The position numbers and the translations under genes were made by a program. A DNA stretch of 64,000 bases from Roseibium litorale (GTDB taxonomy: Bacteria > Pseudomonadota > Alphaproteobacteria > Rhizobiales > Stappiaceae), in the NCBI RefSeq assembly GCF_014842915.1, contig NZ_JACYXI010000002.1, forward strand, positions 310,001 through 374,000. The letters run 5' to 3'. Numbering within the stretch: position 1 is the stretch's first letter; the number at the start of each line of letters is the position of its first letter. Under the pieces are notes generated by a model that searched no databases, was not told where the DNA came from, and was given only the letters and a program-made list of their open reading frames with translations. This document shows, piece by piece, positions 27,258-36,979 of the stretch.

Positions 27258-29663
27258 ATGAACACCAGACCGGACCCGGCCTGTATCAGCGACTACGGCG
27301 ACTTGCTCGGCACCTACAAGACAGTGCCGGGTATTTCCGATGAGCTGATGGATTCCAGCGGTGCGGTGCGTCCCGTCTGGCAGTCTTTCCTGCGGGAGCT
27401 GGCGCAGCTTCCCGAAGAGGCGCTGGAACTAAGTCTGTCTCGCGGCAATCAATATCTGCGCGATGCCGGTGTGTTCTTCCGCCACTATGGGCCGGGCGAT
27501 GACACGGAACGCGAATGGCCGCTCAGCCACGTTCCCCTCCTGATCGATGAAGACGAATGGGCGGAGATCGCGGCGGGCCTGGTCGAACGGGCAGACCTTC
27601 TGGAACAGGTCATGGCGGATGTCTATGGCCCCAACCGGCTAGTGGCCGAAGGCCGCCTGCCGCCATCACTTCTGGCAGCAAACCCGGAATGGCTGCGGCC
27701 TATGGCCGGTGTGCCGCCACGCGGCGGCCATTACCTGCATTTTATTGCCTTCGACATTGGACGTGGACCCGATGGCCAGTGGTGGGTTCTGGGCGACCGG
27801 ACACAGGCGCCGTCAGGTGCGGGCTTTGCCCTTGAAACCCGGATGGCGATCTCGCGCAGTTTTCCGGGCATGATGACCCGCTCGAATGTGGAGCGTCTCG
27901 CTGGCTTCTTCCGGACATTCCGGGACACCCTGCTCAACATGCGGCCCGATGACAGCAGCCGGGTGGCGATCCTCAGCCCCGGGCCGATGAACGACACCTA
28001 TTTCGAGCATGCCTATATCGCCCGCTATCTCGGCTTCATGCTGGTGCAGGGACAGGATATGGCTGTGCGCGACGGCGAGCTGATGGTGCGTACCGTCGCG
28101 GGCTTGCGCCCGGTCTCCGTGCTCTGGCGGCGCTTGGATTCGATCTGGTCCGATCCTCTGGAACTGGAGGAAATGTCGCGTCTTGGCACGCCCGGCCTTC
28201 TGTCCGCCTTGCGGGCAGGCTCCTTCACGATGATCAACGCCCTGGGCTCCGGTGTGCTTGAGATGCGTGCGCTCATGGCCTTCATGCCGGGTATCGCCGA
28301 GCACTTCAACGGCCGGCCGCTGCAGCTGCCAAACATCGCGACCTGGTGGTGCGGCGGCGCGCGCGCAAGGGACTATGTGAAGGCCAACGCGGAGCGGATG
28401 ACGATTGACGATGCCCTGTCGACCCGCCTGCCCTTCGATCATGGCGATCAGGTGGTAATCGGCGGACGCACCACGGATGGCGGCTTGGTCGCACCGGAGT
28501 GGATTGACGCAAAAGCAGAAAAGCTGGCTGCGCAGGAGATCGTCTCCCTGTCGACCGCACCAGCGCTTGTTAACGGCAGGCTTGAACCCCGGCCCATGAG
28601 CCTGCGTGTTTTCCTGGCCCGCACACCGGACGGCTGGCAGGTCATGCCTGGCGGCTTCGCCCGTATTGGCCACTCCGGCAGCAGCACGGACATTTCCATG
28701 CAACGCGGCGGTTCCGTCTGCGATGTGTGGGTGGTGGCTAAGGAGCCCGTGAAGAACGAAACCCTGCTTGAGCAGCCTGACAAGCCTTTCCACCGCAGCA
28801 CACTTGGCGTCCTGCCCAGCCGGGCTGCCGACAATCTTTTCTGGCTCGGCCGGTATGTGGAACGGGCAGAAGAAAAAATGCGGTTGCTCCGGGCCTATCA
28901 TCTGCGCCTTGCCGAGACGGATCTCGCAGATCTGCCCCTTTCGGCGTTCCTGGCCACCCATCTGGAAGGGCTTGGGCTTTCTCCGGCAGAGCCGCTGCCG
29001 GCCGGTCTGATCAGCGATATCAGCGCGGCGCTCGCCAGTGCCGGTCAGATCCGTGACCGCTTCTCGACAGATGGCTGGAACGCTCTTGCCGATCTGCTCC
29101 AGACCGTCCAGTCCATGGCGCCAAGGCTCAAGCCCGGTGACGATACGGCCCGGGCCATGGGCGTCCTGTTGCGCAAGATTTCCGGCTTTACAGGTCTGGT
29201 GCATGAGAACATGTACCGGTTTATCGGCTGGCGTTTCCTGACCATCGGCCGCGCCATCGAGCGGACCTGGGCCACCTCCGGCTTTCTGGCCGGCTTTACC
29301 CATCCGGATGCTCCGGAAGGTGCGCTGGATCTGGCGATTGAGGCGGGGGATTCCATCATGACCCACCGCCGCCGCTATGCCGTGTCGACCAGCCGCAACA
29401 CGGTGATCGACCTTTTGCTTCTGGATGCCATGAACCCGCGCTCGGTGCTGTATCAGCTTCAGGCCATCAAGGAGCATCTGGGTTTCCTGCCGGTCGCCGA
29501 TGACCATGGTGCTGCCGTGCCTCCTTTGCTGCGCAATGTCATGACGCTGGAAACAGAACTCGCGGTGTCCTCGCCTGAAGAAGTGACGCCGGAAAGGCTC
29601 AACGGAATTGCCGCGGAAACCGCGCAATTCTCGGCTCTTCTATCCCGCTCCTATCTCGGTTAG
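27258..29663 (+). CDS. circularly permuted ATP-grasp and alpha-E domain protein
   Basis: An 801-residue protein with two parts. Residues about 70-480 are the circularly permuted type-2 ATP-grasp (DUF404/DUF407, COG2308), with GGHYLHFIAFDIGRGPDGQW and WVLGDRTQAPSGAGFALETR. Residues about 515-800 are the all-helical alpha-E domain (DUF403, COG2307), starting LPSRAADNLFWLGRYVERAE. In many bacteria these are two genes; here they are fused. ATP-grasp enzymes form amide bonds, so a peptide ligase is predicted. It starts 2 nt after the preceding stop and is followed by a second transglutaminase 8 nt later. Confidence 0.93.
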   Translation: MNTRPDPACISDYGDLLGTYKTVPGISDELMDSSGAVRPVWQSFLRELAQLPEEALELSLSRGNQYLRDAGVFFRHYGPGDDTEREWPLSHVPLLIDEDEWAEIAAGLVERADLLEQVMADVYGPNRLVAEGRLPPSLLAANPEWLRPMAGVPPRGGHYLHFIAFDIGRGPDGQWWVLGDRTQAPSGAGFALETRMAISRSFPGMMTRSNVERLAGFFRTFRDTLLNMRPDDSSRVAILSPGPMNDTYFEHAYIARYLGFMLVQGQDMAVRDGELMVRTVAGLRPVSVLWRRLDSIWSDPLELEEMSRLGTPGLLSALRAGSFTMINALGSGVLEMRALMAFMPGIAEHFNGRPLQLPNIATWWCGGARARDYVKANAERMTIDDALSTRLPFDHGDQVVIGGRTTDGGLVAPEWIDAKAEKLAAQEIVSLSTAPALVNGRLEPRPMSLRVFLARTPDGWQVMPGGFARIGHSGSSTDISMQRGGSVCDVWVVAKEPVKNETLLEQPDKPFHRSTLGVLPSRAADNLFWLGRYVERAEEKMRLLRAYHLRLAETDLADLPLSAFLATHLEGLGLSPAEPLPAGLISDISAALASAGQIRDRFSTDGWNALADLLQTVQSMAPRLKPGDDTARAMGVLLRKISGFTGLVHENMYRFIGWRFLTIGRAIERTWATSGFLAGFTHPDAPEGALDLAIEAGDSIMTHRRRYAVSTSRNTVIDLLLLDAMNPRSVLYQLQAIKEHLGFLPVADDHGAAVPPLLRNVMTLETELAVSSPEEVTPERLNGIAAETAQFSALLSRSYLG

Positions 29664-29671
29664 GTGCAGCC

Positions 29672-30547
29672 TTGATCTACGATATCACGCTCCGCATCAC
29701 CTATTCCTACGACAGCATGGCCGATGCTGATCATCAGATCCTGCGCATGATCCCCGCGGATCTGCCGGGAGAGCAGCGGGTCATCCTGAGCAACCTGTCT
29801 ATCGAACCGCAGCCTTGTGAACGCCTCGGGCGGCAGGATTTCTTCGGCAATGGCTGTGTCGATATCGCCTTCAGCGACCCTGTGTCGGAGACCGTCTTCG
29901 TGATGAAGTCGCGGGTGGAACGGCAGGAGCCCAACAATTTCCTGGACGAATCTCCCGATCTTGCTGGACTGGCTGATGAACTTGACAGCTTTCAGTCCGT
30001 GGCTGGGCTCTCCCCCCACAATTTCCGTTTCAACTCGCCGCGCATAGAGCGCGATACGGAAATCGGCGACTGGGCGCGGGGACTCATAAAGGAAGGGCAG
30101 TCCGTACTGGCCATCGCCGATGCAGTCTGCATGGCTATTCATAGCGAGATGACCTTCGATCCGGAAGCGACCACGGTCGATACGCCCGTGCTTAAGTCCT
30201 TCAAGGGACGCCGGGGGGTCTGCCAGGACTATACCCACATTGCCATCTCCGCCCTGCGCGATCTCGGCATTCCGGCCGGTTACGTAAGCGGCTTTCTTCG
30301 CACCATTCCACCGGAAGGCCAGCCCCGGCTGGAAGGTGCCGATGCCATGCATGCCTGGGTCATGGCCTGGTGCGGCAGCTCCATGGGCTGGGTTGAATTT
30401 GACCCGACCAATGCCATGCGCGCAGGGCTGGATCATGTGGTTATCGCCCGTGGACGTGACTATTTCGATGTCGCGCCGGTCAAGGGTGCCCTTCGCACCG
30501 CAGGTTCGCAGACAACCACCCAAGCCGTGGATATGATCGCGGGCTGA
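29672..30547 (+). CDS. transglutaminase-like cysteine peptidase family protein
   Basis: A 291-residue protein with an N-terminal beta domain (IYDITLRITYSYD) and a transglutaminase core: Cys184 in RRGVCQDYTHI, His227 in DAMHAWVMAWC and Asp244 in VEFDPTNAM. The likely role is a peptidase or transpeptidase acting on the product of the neighbouring ligases. The start is a TTG at 29672 with AGG about 8 nt upstream, overlapping the end region of the previous gene; no better start is in frame. It is the last gene of the cluster. In many alphaproteobacteria an Anbu-type proteasome peptidase follows, but none does here. Confidence 0.92.
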   Translation: MIYDITLRITYSYDSMADADHQILRMIPADLPGEQRVILSNLSIEPQPCERLGRQDFFGNGCVDIAFSDPVSETVFVMKSRVERQEPNNFLDESPDLAGLADELDSFQSVAGLSPHNFRFNSPRIERDTEIGDWARGLIKEGQSVLAIADAVCMAIHSEMTFDPEATTVDTPVLKSFKGRRGVCQDYTHIAISALRDLGIPAGYVSGFLRTIPPEGQPRLEGADAMHAWVMAWCGSSMGWVEFDPTNAMRAGLDHVVIARGRDYFDVAPVKGALRTAGSQTTTQAVDMIAG

Positions 30548-30573
30548 TCTCCCGTCTCAGGAAATCAGCCCGC
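30539..30573. terminator. bidirectional terminator-like hairpin over the transglutaminase stop codon
   Basis: GCGGGCTGAT and ATCAGCCCGC form a perfect 10 bp stem around a 15 nt loop, and the TGA stop lies inside the left arm. It sits in the 44 bp between two convergent genes (transglutaminase and autotransporter), so it can serve both. The T-tract is weak on both sides. Confidence 0.65.
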
Positions 30574-30591
30574 AATTTCATCTCGATACCG

Positions 30592-33500
30592 TCAGAACTT
30601 GTAGCCGAGCTTGAAGCTGACCGCCTGGCCGACGGCGCTGTCGCTGAACTGGCCATCGTAGCGCAGTTTGGCCTCAAAGCCGTTGTCGCCAAGCAGATCC
30701 AGACCCAGACCAATCGTTGCCGACACATCCTCCCGCTCCAGTGTCAGCTTGCGCGGGTTCAGACCCGCCAGGCTGTCCGGAAGGAAGCTCGTGAGATTGC
30801 TGTCGTTGAGGGCAAACCGGGCGCCTGCCTCGAGATAGGGCCGGAAGGTGAAACCGTCCTGCAACTTGAAATCCCGGCCAAAGCGAACCGCCGGGCGGAA
30901 ATCGAACAGAGCATGATCGGCTTCCTTAACCTGAAGGTTCAACGAGCCTGCCCCCCGCTCCCGGTAGCCATAATCATGGATCCAGTGGGCGTCGAGGTCC
31001 GCCAGTGGCATGACGTTGAAGCTGCCGAACTCGAACAGATACGCCAGCCGCAAACGGGTGCTGAGCGAGGCAGCCCGCTGATGCGAGGTTGCAAAACTGG
31101 TGCCTGCGCTCGTATCGATCCGCCGGGTGGCGTCCGCTTCGCTGTAAGCGCCAACCAGAGATGCGGCTGCCAGCCAGGGGCCGTCGGTGTATTTCAGCAC
31201 GGCACCTGCCAGATACCGCTCGCCATCACTGTTGACGGTACGGCCGTCCAGGGACGTCCCCTGGAACCCGGCAGAAACACCAAGACGCCAGGTGTCCGAC
31301 AAGGCGGCCTGATGGCCGATCGCGAAACCGGCACTGCGGCTGGTTGCGTTCGTATCGAAGCTCTTCTCGTTGGAAGCCAGCCCCTTGATCCAGGTACACT
31401 CACCCTCGCGGATCGCGGCAAAGCTGCCGGACGCCATGCCGCAGCTCAACATGGCCGAGGCACCTGCACTGGCGGCAGCGGCATGATTTTCGGCAGTCTG
31501 GTAGTGCTGGGTCGGATCCAGCGCCGCAAGCTTGGCATCAAGCTCCGCCTGATTACGGGCATTGGCGACATCCAGCGCCAGAGTGTGCAGCCCCGTATCA
31601 GACGCCGCAACCGCCGCACCACTCGTCCAGCTCTCCACAGCCGTCTTGATGGTGCTGAGCGCCGTTGCGTCATTGCCGCTGACGCTGGCCCGGCTGAAGT
31701 CGAGATCAACACCGGTTAGCGTCACGTCATTGTTGTCGAGCGAGATCTGGAAGTCCGTGAGCAGACTATCCGTGACCTGCCCAAGACTGCCGTTGAACAT
31801 ATCCGTATCGATGATCTTTTTCGGGCCGGAGAGAGTGCCGAACCCTGACAGCAACGGACGCACCTCCCCATTCAGGGTAAAGGTGCTGGCGTTGATCGTT
31901 GCGGCTGTTCCCCTGGCAAGATCGATGGGCAGATAGTGAAGACCGCCGTTCAGAAGGTAGTTGCTGATGCCTGACACACTGCCTTGCACCGTACCACTGT
32001 TGATCAGGGTGAAAGACCCGAAATTGCCCTGGATCGCGCCATAGACAGAACCGCCAGCCTCGACAAAAACCGTGCCGCTGCCGTCCAGCTTGATGGCTGC
32101 CTGACTGTCGGAAATGCCGTCACCTGCCGTAACGACGGATCCAGCAATGTCGACATAGATGTTGTCAAAAACGTCCTGCGCATAGATGCCATAGCCTTCG
32201 CCGCCAATGCCGGTAAAGGACACAAGGCTTGTGCTGTCGACCTCGATGGTGGTGGAAAAGAGATCCTCGGACGTTCCGGCCGGACTTGTGCCATTGGCCG
32301 TCCGGACCGCAGCAGCACCCGCACCTGAAGCCGTAACAGCTCCCTTAACTTCGACGGCGAGCCCTGCGCTGTCGCTTGAAGAGGGAGCGGAAACGCCATG
32401 GCTGTTTGCAGCAATGGCGTAAATACCGTGAGAGCCTGCACCAGATGTGCTGATCAGGCTGCCGTCAGCCGTTGCCACGTTCACGCGGCCTGACGTGCCG
32501 TTTCCGGACAGGATCGTCATGCCATTGTCATCGGCATGCACCACGGCCCCGCCACCTGCGGACTGGGCCAAAATGCCGTAAGCATGGGCCCCTGTGGTCC
32601 CGACAGTTCCCTTCAGGGAAACCGTAACATTCCCGCCATCGCCTGCTGTTGCGGAGCCCGGCTCATAAAAATTCACGGAATCCGTGTTCTGATCCGCAAT
32701 GATCGAGAAACCGCCGCCGCCGCCGACAGACTGCGCAAAAATACCATGAGCTCCAGTGCCGCTTGTGCTGACGACCAAGGCGCTGTCCGCCGTTGCATCG
32801 CTGACGGTTACAGCCCCGCCATTGCCATTGCCCCCATCGGTCAGATGAACATTCACGGGCAGTTCTGTACCGGTGATCAACTCGCCGGTTCCCGCGATTC
32901 CGCCACCGCCGCCAACGGACTGGGCCAGAATACCTATAGCATGGGTGCCGGTGGTGGTGATTTCCCCGCCCCGGTTCACAGTCACCGTGCCGCCATTGCT
33001 GCCGGAACCGCCGCCGCCTCCAAGATGCAGGGACAAGCCGACAGGAATGCCATAGACCCCTCCGGACGATGCCCCGCCTGCTCCGCCGCCGCCGCCGACA
33101 GACTGAGCGACAATACCGTGGGACTGGGCTCCGGTCGTTAGAACCGTTCCCGAACCGGCAATATTGACTGAGCCGCCATTGCCCCCAGAGCCGCCGGTTC
33201 CGCCGAGTGAGAAGGCGAAGAGCCCTCCGCCCTTGGAGGCATCGCCCTGAGCCGCCGTTCCGCCGCCCCCGCCGATGGACTGGGCAAAGATGCCATAGGA
33301 GTTTGCGCCTGATGTCCAGATTCCGCCCTCGCGGGTAACGGAAACCGTTCCACCGTCGCCAGATGCTCCTGCGCTGCCGCCAAGGGCCAGCGAAAAGGTC
33401 TTCTTGGAAATGCCTGGAATACTGGGCGAGCTTCCGCCCGACGTTCCACCATCGCCTCCGCCTGCGCCGATGGATTGCGCCAGGATGCCGTTGGAATGAT

Positions 33501-36500
33501 CCCCAACCGTCCGGATCATGCCGGTCTGTGCGTTCGTGGTATTGTCCGTGACGGTGACTGTGCCGCCGTGGTTGCCCGAGCCGCCAGACCCGCCAATGGC
33601 GAGCGACACACCATACGTTCCATAGCCGGCAATCGCATAGGAATGCGCGGCCCCGCCGTTGCCGCCGCCACCGCCAATGGACTGGCTCAAAACCCCATGG
33701 GAGTGGCCGCCCGAGGTCATGATACTGGAGCTTTTGTCGAGTGTGACGTTAACCGCTCCACCGGTCGCGCCGGTTCCCCCCTCGCCGCCGACAGCAGCCG
33801 AGAAGGAATAGGACGTGCCGGGATTGTTCGTACCCGGCTCGTCCCAAGGCACGCTCGGGAACTTCTTGGTCAGCCAGTTCAAAATACCGTTTCGCGCTTC
33901 CGTGGGATTGGGCACGAGGGTCGAAACGGCGATGGTCTGGGCACTGCCGCCAGCCCCGCCGCCGCCGCCGATGGACTGGGCCACGACGGCACTGGACTCG
34001 TCCCCGCCCGTCATCACGGACGACCCGGCGTCCGCCGTGAAACTCACGGTGCCGCCCGCGCCCCCTGAGCCGCCCCTGCCGCCAACCGCGACACTCGCGG
34101 AAACCGCTGTCCCGCCATAAGAATCCGAGCCAGATGAGCGGTTGAGCGCGGCGGCAACAGACAGAGCGGAAACATTTCCGCCGAGGCCGCCGCCACCACC
34201 GATGGACTGAAGCACGACGCCAAAGGAATTCGCGCCGTAAGTGACAATGGTCCCTGTGTTGGTCAGACTGACCGAGCTGGCGGTTCCACCTGCCCCGCCG
34301 CTGCCGCCAACTGCAACACTCGGGGAGAAGGCCTTTCCGCCGCTTGAGGAGCCGCCCGTACCCGCAGAGACCGAATAGCTGTGCACGTTGCCGCCATGCC
34401 CGCCGCCGCCCGCGACGGACTGCGCAACGGCTCCATGAGACTGTGCGCCTTGGGTCAGAATTGAGCCTGACTGGGTGATGGTCACGCTTCCGGCGTCAGC
34501 ACCGCGCCCGCCGCTGCCGCCGACACCTACCCCGACAGAGGCCGCAGTGCTGCCGAGCGAGGCGGCCACATCCGTAACATTGCCGCCTGAACCGCCGCCG
34601 CCGCCGATCGACTGCGCCAGAATGCCTAAGGACTGGCTGGACCAGGTGGAAATCGAACCGGAGTTGTTACCAGTCACCGTGCCGCCATTGCCGCCATCGC
34701 CGCCGCTGCCGCCAATGCCGACGGAGACGGAGGCAGCCACTTCGCCGACAGAGGCAGCCACCGTGGTAGACGCGCCGCCTGCCCCGCCGCCACCGCCGAT
34801 CGATTGCAGCAGCATGGCCGTGCCATGCCGGCCGTATGTTGTCAGATCGCCCGCATTGGTGAAATCAACTGAACTGCCATTTCCGCCAGAACCGCCGTTG
34901 CCGCCCACACCAACTGCAACACCCGCACTGGCCCCATCCGGATTTGCGCTGACCGCCACGGAGACGACATTCCCGCCCTTACCCCCGCCGCCGCCGATGG
35001 ACTGGGCCAGAACCGCATAGGAATGATCACCCTTGTCCTGATTGACCGCCAGCTTGGTGACATCTGACGGCGTCAGAGTGTCACCGGAACTGGTGTCATC
35101 GATCAGGGGCTGTTGTCCGGTGATGATGGATGCCCCAGAGTCCACGCTGCCAGTGACAGCCCCTCCTTTGCCGCCAGATCCACCACTGCCGCCGACGGCA
35201 ACGCTCACCGCGACAGGCCCAAGCGCGACGCTGACCGCAGACCCGCCATGACCGCCGCCGCCGCCGATGGACTGAAGAACGAGGCCATCGGAATTCTGTC
35301 CGGAGGCGGTGATATCACCTTTGACGATGCCGGAAACGGCGCCGCCATCGCCGCCGCCGCCGCCCCGTCCGCCGACGGACACGCTCACGATCCCGATCGC
35401 GGTCGCGTTGCCGCCCCGGCCACCACCGCCGCCGACCGACTGAGCCAAGACACCGGCGGCGTTCTTGCCGGAGGTTTGCAAGATACCGTCAACCCCCAGA
35501 TAAACCGCGCCGCCATTGCCACCCTTGCCACCATCGCCGCCGACCGCGACGATGCCCGTCTCGCTGCCACCGTCCCCGCCATTCCCGCCGGTGCTGGAGG
35601 CCAAGATACCGGCAGACGAAGCGCCGCTGGTTGTGATTTCGCCCGTGGTGCCGATGGCGACCACGCCCCCGGCGTTGCCGCTGCCGCCATCACCGGAACC
35701 GCCGAACCATCCACCGCCGGAGCCGCTGCCGCCACCGCCGCCAAGACTTTCTGCGTCAATACCGGCAGCATTGGAGCCACTTGTTATGATCTTCCCGGCA
35801 TTGTTGACGTTGACTGATCCGCCGTCGCCGCCAACGCCGCCATCATTTCCTGAAGAGGCCCACGACGCCCCGCCAGCCGCACCACCTTCGCCCCCGATGG
35901 AAAGCGCAAGAATACCGGCTTCATTGTCTGCCTTGTTTTGGATCGTACCCGCGCTGTCGTTGATAACGAAAACACCGCCGCCATTGGCGCCGCGGGCACC
36001 TTTCCCGCCGTGGCCGCCGATTGCGCCACCGCCAGCCTTGCCGCCATGACCACCGTCACCACCGGTGGAAGCAACGGTCACTGTGCCCGATGCGGGCAAG
36101 CCTTCTGGCGTGGCTGTGCTGGTTCCGTTGCTGTTGATCTGGCCGCTATTGGTGAACTTGAGATCACCACCGTCCTGACCCACGTGGCCCGGATGACCCG
36201 AGTGGAAGAAGCTCCCATTGCTGCCGTTGGCGCCATCCTCCCCGAAGGAGGTGATCAGAACCATCGGAGAGGTCGAAACCCCGGTCAGACTGCCCCGCGA
36301 GGCAATGTCCACGAGAGGCCCATAGACCGGGCTGTCCGTTCCTGTCAGACCCGGAAAGCTGAAGGGGGCCAAGAACGATCCAACAAAAGGATTTTTGCGG
36401 AATGCCGACTGGGCAACGATGGACCAAAGCTTGCTGGTGCTTTCCGCCTCTGTAAATCCGTCCGTCTGCAGGGTGATCGGGCGGCCACCCGTCGGAATGA

Positions 36501-36867
36501 CCTGGCCCTCGGCAAAGGCGAGATCGAGATCGACCGCGCCGGAGACCTTGAAAGGACCTCCATAGGGGATTGGGAAAGGCGCCCCGAACAACTTGACGAA
36601 GCGCAATCCGGCAAGCGTCAGCTCAATATTGCCTAGGGATTCCGCGATACCGGTTGGAACTGTTTCCCCGGAATGGAGCGTATAGACGATGCGTCCATCG
36701 CTCCCTGCCTCGCCCGTCAACCACCACTTGTTCTCCGCCGCCGCGGGCGTTGCCAGAAGACAGAGCGCGGCGGTTCCGAGCAATGCGCTTCTCAAGGGGG
36801 ACCGGTGCAATCTGCCGTAACGGGAGCAGGTTTTTACGGATTGTCCGTTCGAAGCTTCGGCGTTCAT
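30592..36867 (-). CDS. giant autotransporter with glycine-rich repeats
   Basis: A 2091-residue type Va autotransporter. A long signal peptide ends at LCLLATPAAA. The passenger contains about 18 degenerate repeats of roughly 45-80 residues, each with a core like GILAQSIGGGGGSGG, predicting a stacked beta-helix. The C-terminal 280 residues are a beta-barrel (autotransporter domain) closing with GYKF, with the terminal aromatic needed for BAM recognition. Two cysteines lie at the passenger-barrel junction (MLSCGMAS, EGECTWIKG). The start is the ATG at 36867 with GGGGG 6 nt upstream; an adjacent GTG at 36870 is also open. The function is probably adhesion or surface coating. It has its own leader with a terminator-like hairpin. 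Confidence 0.93.
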   Translation of the reverse strand: MNAEASNGQSVKTCSRYGRLHRSPLRSALLGTAALCLLATPAAAENKWWLTGEAGSDGRIVYTLHSGETVPTGIAESLGNIELTLAGLRFVKLFGAPFPIPYGGPFKVSGAVDLDLAFAEGQVIPTGGRPITLQTDGFTEAESTSKLWSIVAQSAFRKNPFVGSFLAPFSFPGLTGTDSPVYGPLVDIASRGSLTGVSTSPMVLITSFGEDGANGSNGSFFHSGHPGHVGQDGGDLKFTNSGQINSNGTSTATPEGLPASGTVTVASTGGDGGHGGKAGGGAIGGHGGKGARGANGGGVFVINDSAGTIQNKADNEAGILALSIGGEGGAAGGASWASSGNDGGVGGDGGSVNVNNAGKIITSGSNAAGIDAESLGGGGGSGSGGGWFGGSGDGGSGNAGGVVAIGTTGEITTSGASSAGILASSTGGNGGDGGSETGIVAVGGDGGKGGNGGAVYLGVDGILQTSGKNAAGVLAQSVGGGGGRGGNATAIGIVSVSVGGRGGGGGDGGAVSGIVKGDITASGQNSDGLVLQSIGGGGGHGGSAVSVALGPVAVSVAVGGSGGSGGKGGAVTGSVDSGASIITGQQPLIDDTSSGDTLTPSDVTKLAVNQDKGDHSYAVLAQSIGGGGGKGGNVVSVAVSANPDGASAGVAVGVGGNGGSGGNGSSVDFTNAGDLTTYGRHGTAMLLQSIGGGGGAGGASTTVAASVGEVAASVSVGIGGSGGDGGNGGTVTGNNSGSISTWSSQSLGILAQSIGGGGGSGGNVTDVAASLGSTAASVGVGVGGSGGRGADAGSVTITQSGSILTQGAQSHGAVAQSVAGGGGHGGNVHSYSVSAGTGGSSSGGKAFSPSVAVGGSGGAGGTASSVSLTNTGTIVTYGANSFGVVLQSIGGGGGLGGNVSALSVAAALNRSSGSDSYGGTAVSASVAVGGRGGSGGAGGTVSFTADAGSSVMTGGDESSAVVAQSIGGGGGAGGSAQTIAVSTLVPNPTEARNGILNWLTKKFPSVPWDEPGTNNPGTSYSFSAAVGGEGGTGATGGAVNVTLDKSSSIMTSGGHSHGVLSQSIGGGGGNGGAAHSYAIAGYGTYGVSLAIGGSGGSGNHGGTVTVTDNTTNAQTGMIRTVGDHSNGILAQSIGAGGGDGGTSGGSSPSIPGISKKTFSLALGGSAGASGDGGTVSVTREGGIWTSGANSYGIFAQSIGGGGGTAAQGDASKGGGLFAFSLGGTGGSGGNGGSVNIAGSGTVLTTGAQSHGIVAQSVGGGGGAGGASSGGVYGIPVGLSLHLGGGGGSGSNGGTVTVNRGGEITTTGTHAIGILAQSVGGGGGIAGTGELITGTELPVNVHLTDGGNGNGGAVTVSDATADSALVVSTSGTGAHGIFAQSVGGGGGFSIIADQNTDSVNFYEPGSATAGDGGNVTVSLKGTVGTTGAHAYGILAQSAGGGAVVHADDNGMTILSGNGTSGRVNVATADGSLISTSGAGSHGIYAIAANSHGVSAPSSSDSAGLAVEVKGAVTASGAGAAAVRTANGTSPAGTSEDLFSTTIEVDSTSLVSFTGIGGEGYGIYAQDVFDNIYVDIAGSVVTAGDGISDSQAAIKLDGSGTVFVEAGGSVYGAIQGNFGSFTLINSGTVQGSVSGISNYLLNGGLHYLPIDLARGTAATINASTFTLNGEVRPLLSGFGTLSGPKKIIDTDMFNGSLGQVTDSLLTDFQISLDNNDVTLTGVDLDFSRASVSGNDATALSTIKTAVESWTSGAAVAASDTGLHTLALDVANARNQAELDAKLAALDPTQHYQTAENHAAAASAGASAMLSCGMASGSFAAIREGECTWIKGLASNEKSFDTNATSRSAGFAIGHQAALSDTWRLGVSAGFQGTSLDGRTVNSDGERYLAGAVLKYTDGPWLAAASLVGAYSEADATRRIDTSAGTSFATSHQRAASLSTRLRLAYLFEFGSFNVMPLADLDAHWIHDYGYRERGAGSLNLQVKEADHALFDFRPAVRFGRDFKLQDGFTFRPYLEAGARFALNDSNLTSFLPDSLAGLNPRKLTLEREDVSATIGLGLDLLGDNGFEAKLRYDGQFSDSAVGQAVSFKLGYKF

Positions 36868-36945
36868 CACTTGCCCCCCGGCGGAATATCACAAGCTGCA
36901 GCGGCTGCCATCAGAGCAGGCATCGCGCGGGCAACCCGATCGATC

Positions 36946-36979
36946 AAAAAACAAAAAACCACGCGGTATACTCTCCGCG
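36946..36979 (-). terminator. terminator-like hairpin in the autotransporter leader
   Basis: On the minus strand a CGCGG / CCGCG stem with an 8 nt loop is followed by TGGTTTTTTGTTTTTT. It lies 79-112 nt upstream of the autotransporter start and well downstream of the quiC-type gene terminator at 37229-37259. So it may be an attenuator or the end of a small RNA. The rest of the 421 bp gap 36868-37291 shows no gene. Confidence 0.5.

Noticed and set aside
27813..29627. 604-codon open frame antisense to the ATP-grasp/alpha-E gene
   Set aside because: The sense strand encodes conserved ATP-grasp and alpha-E motifs in this stretch; the antisense product resembles no family.
34475..36049. Proline-rich open frames (PPPPLPP-type repeats) antisense to the autotransporter
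   Set aside because: They are the reverse reading of the Gly-rich GGGG repeats, so the periodic proline pattern is automatic.
30592..36867. CRISPR-like or tandem DNA repeat array (regular GC-rich repeats)
   Set aside because: The repeats are coding, degenerate and in frame within the autotransporter; there are no identical repeats with unique spacers.
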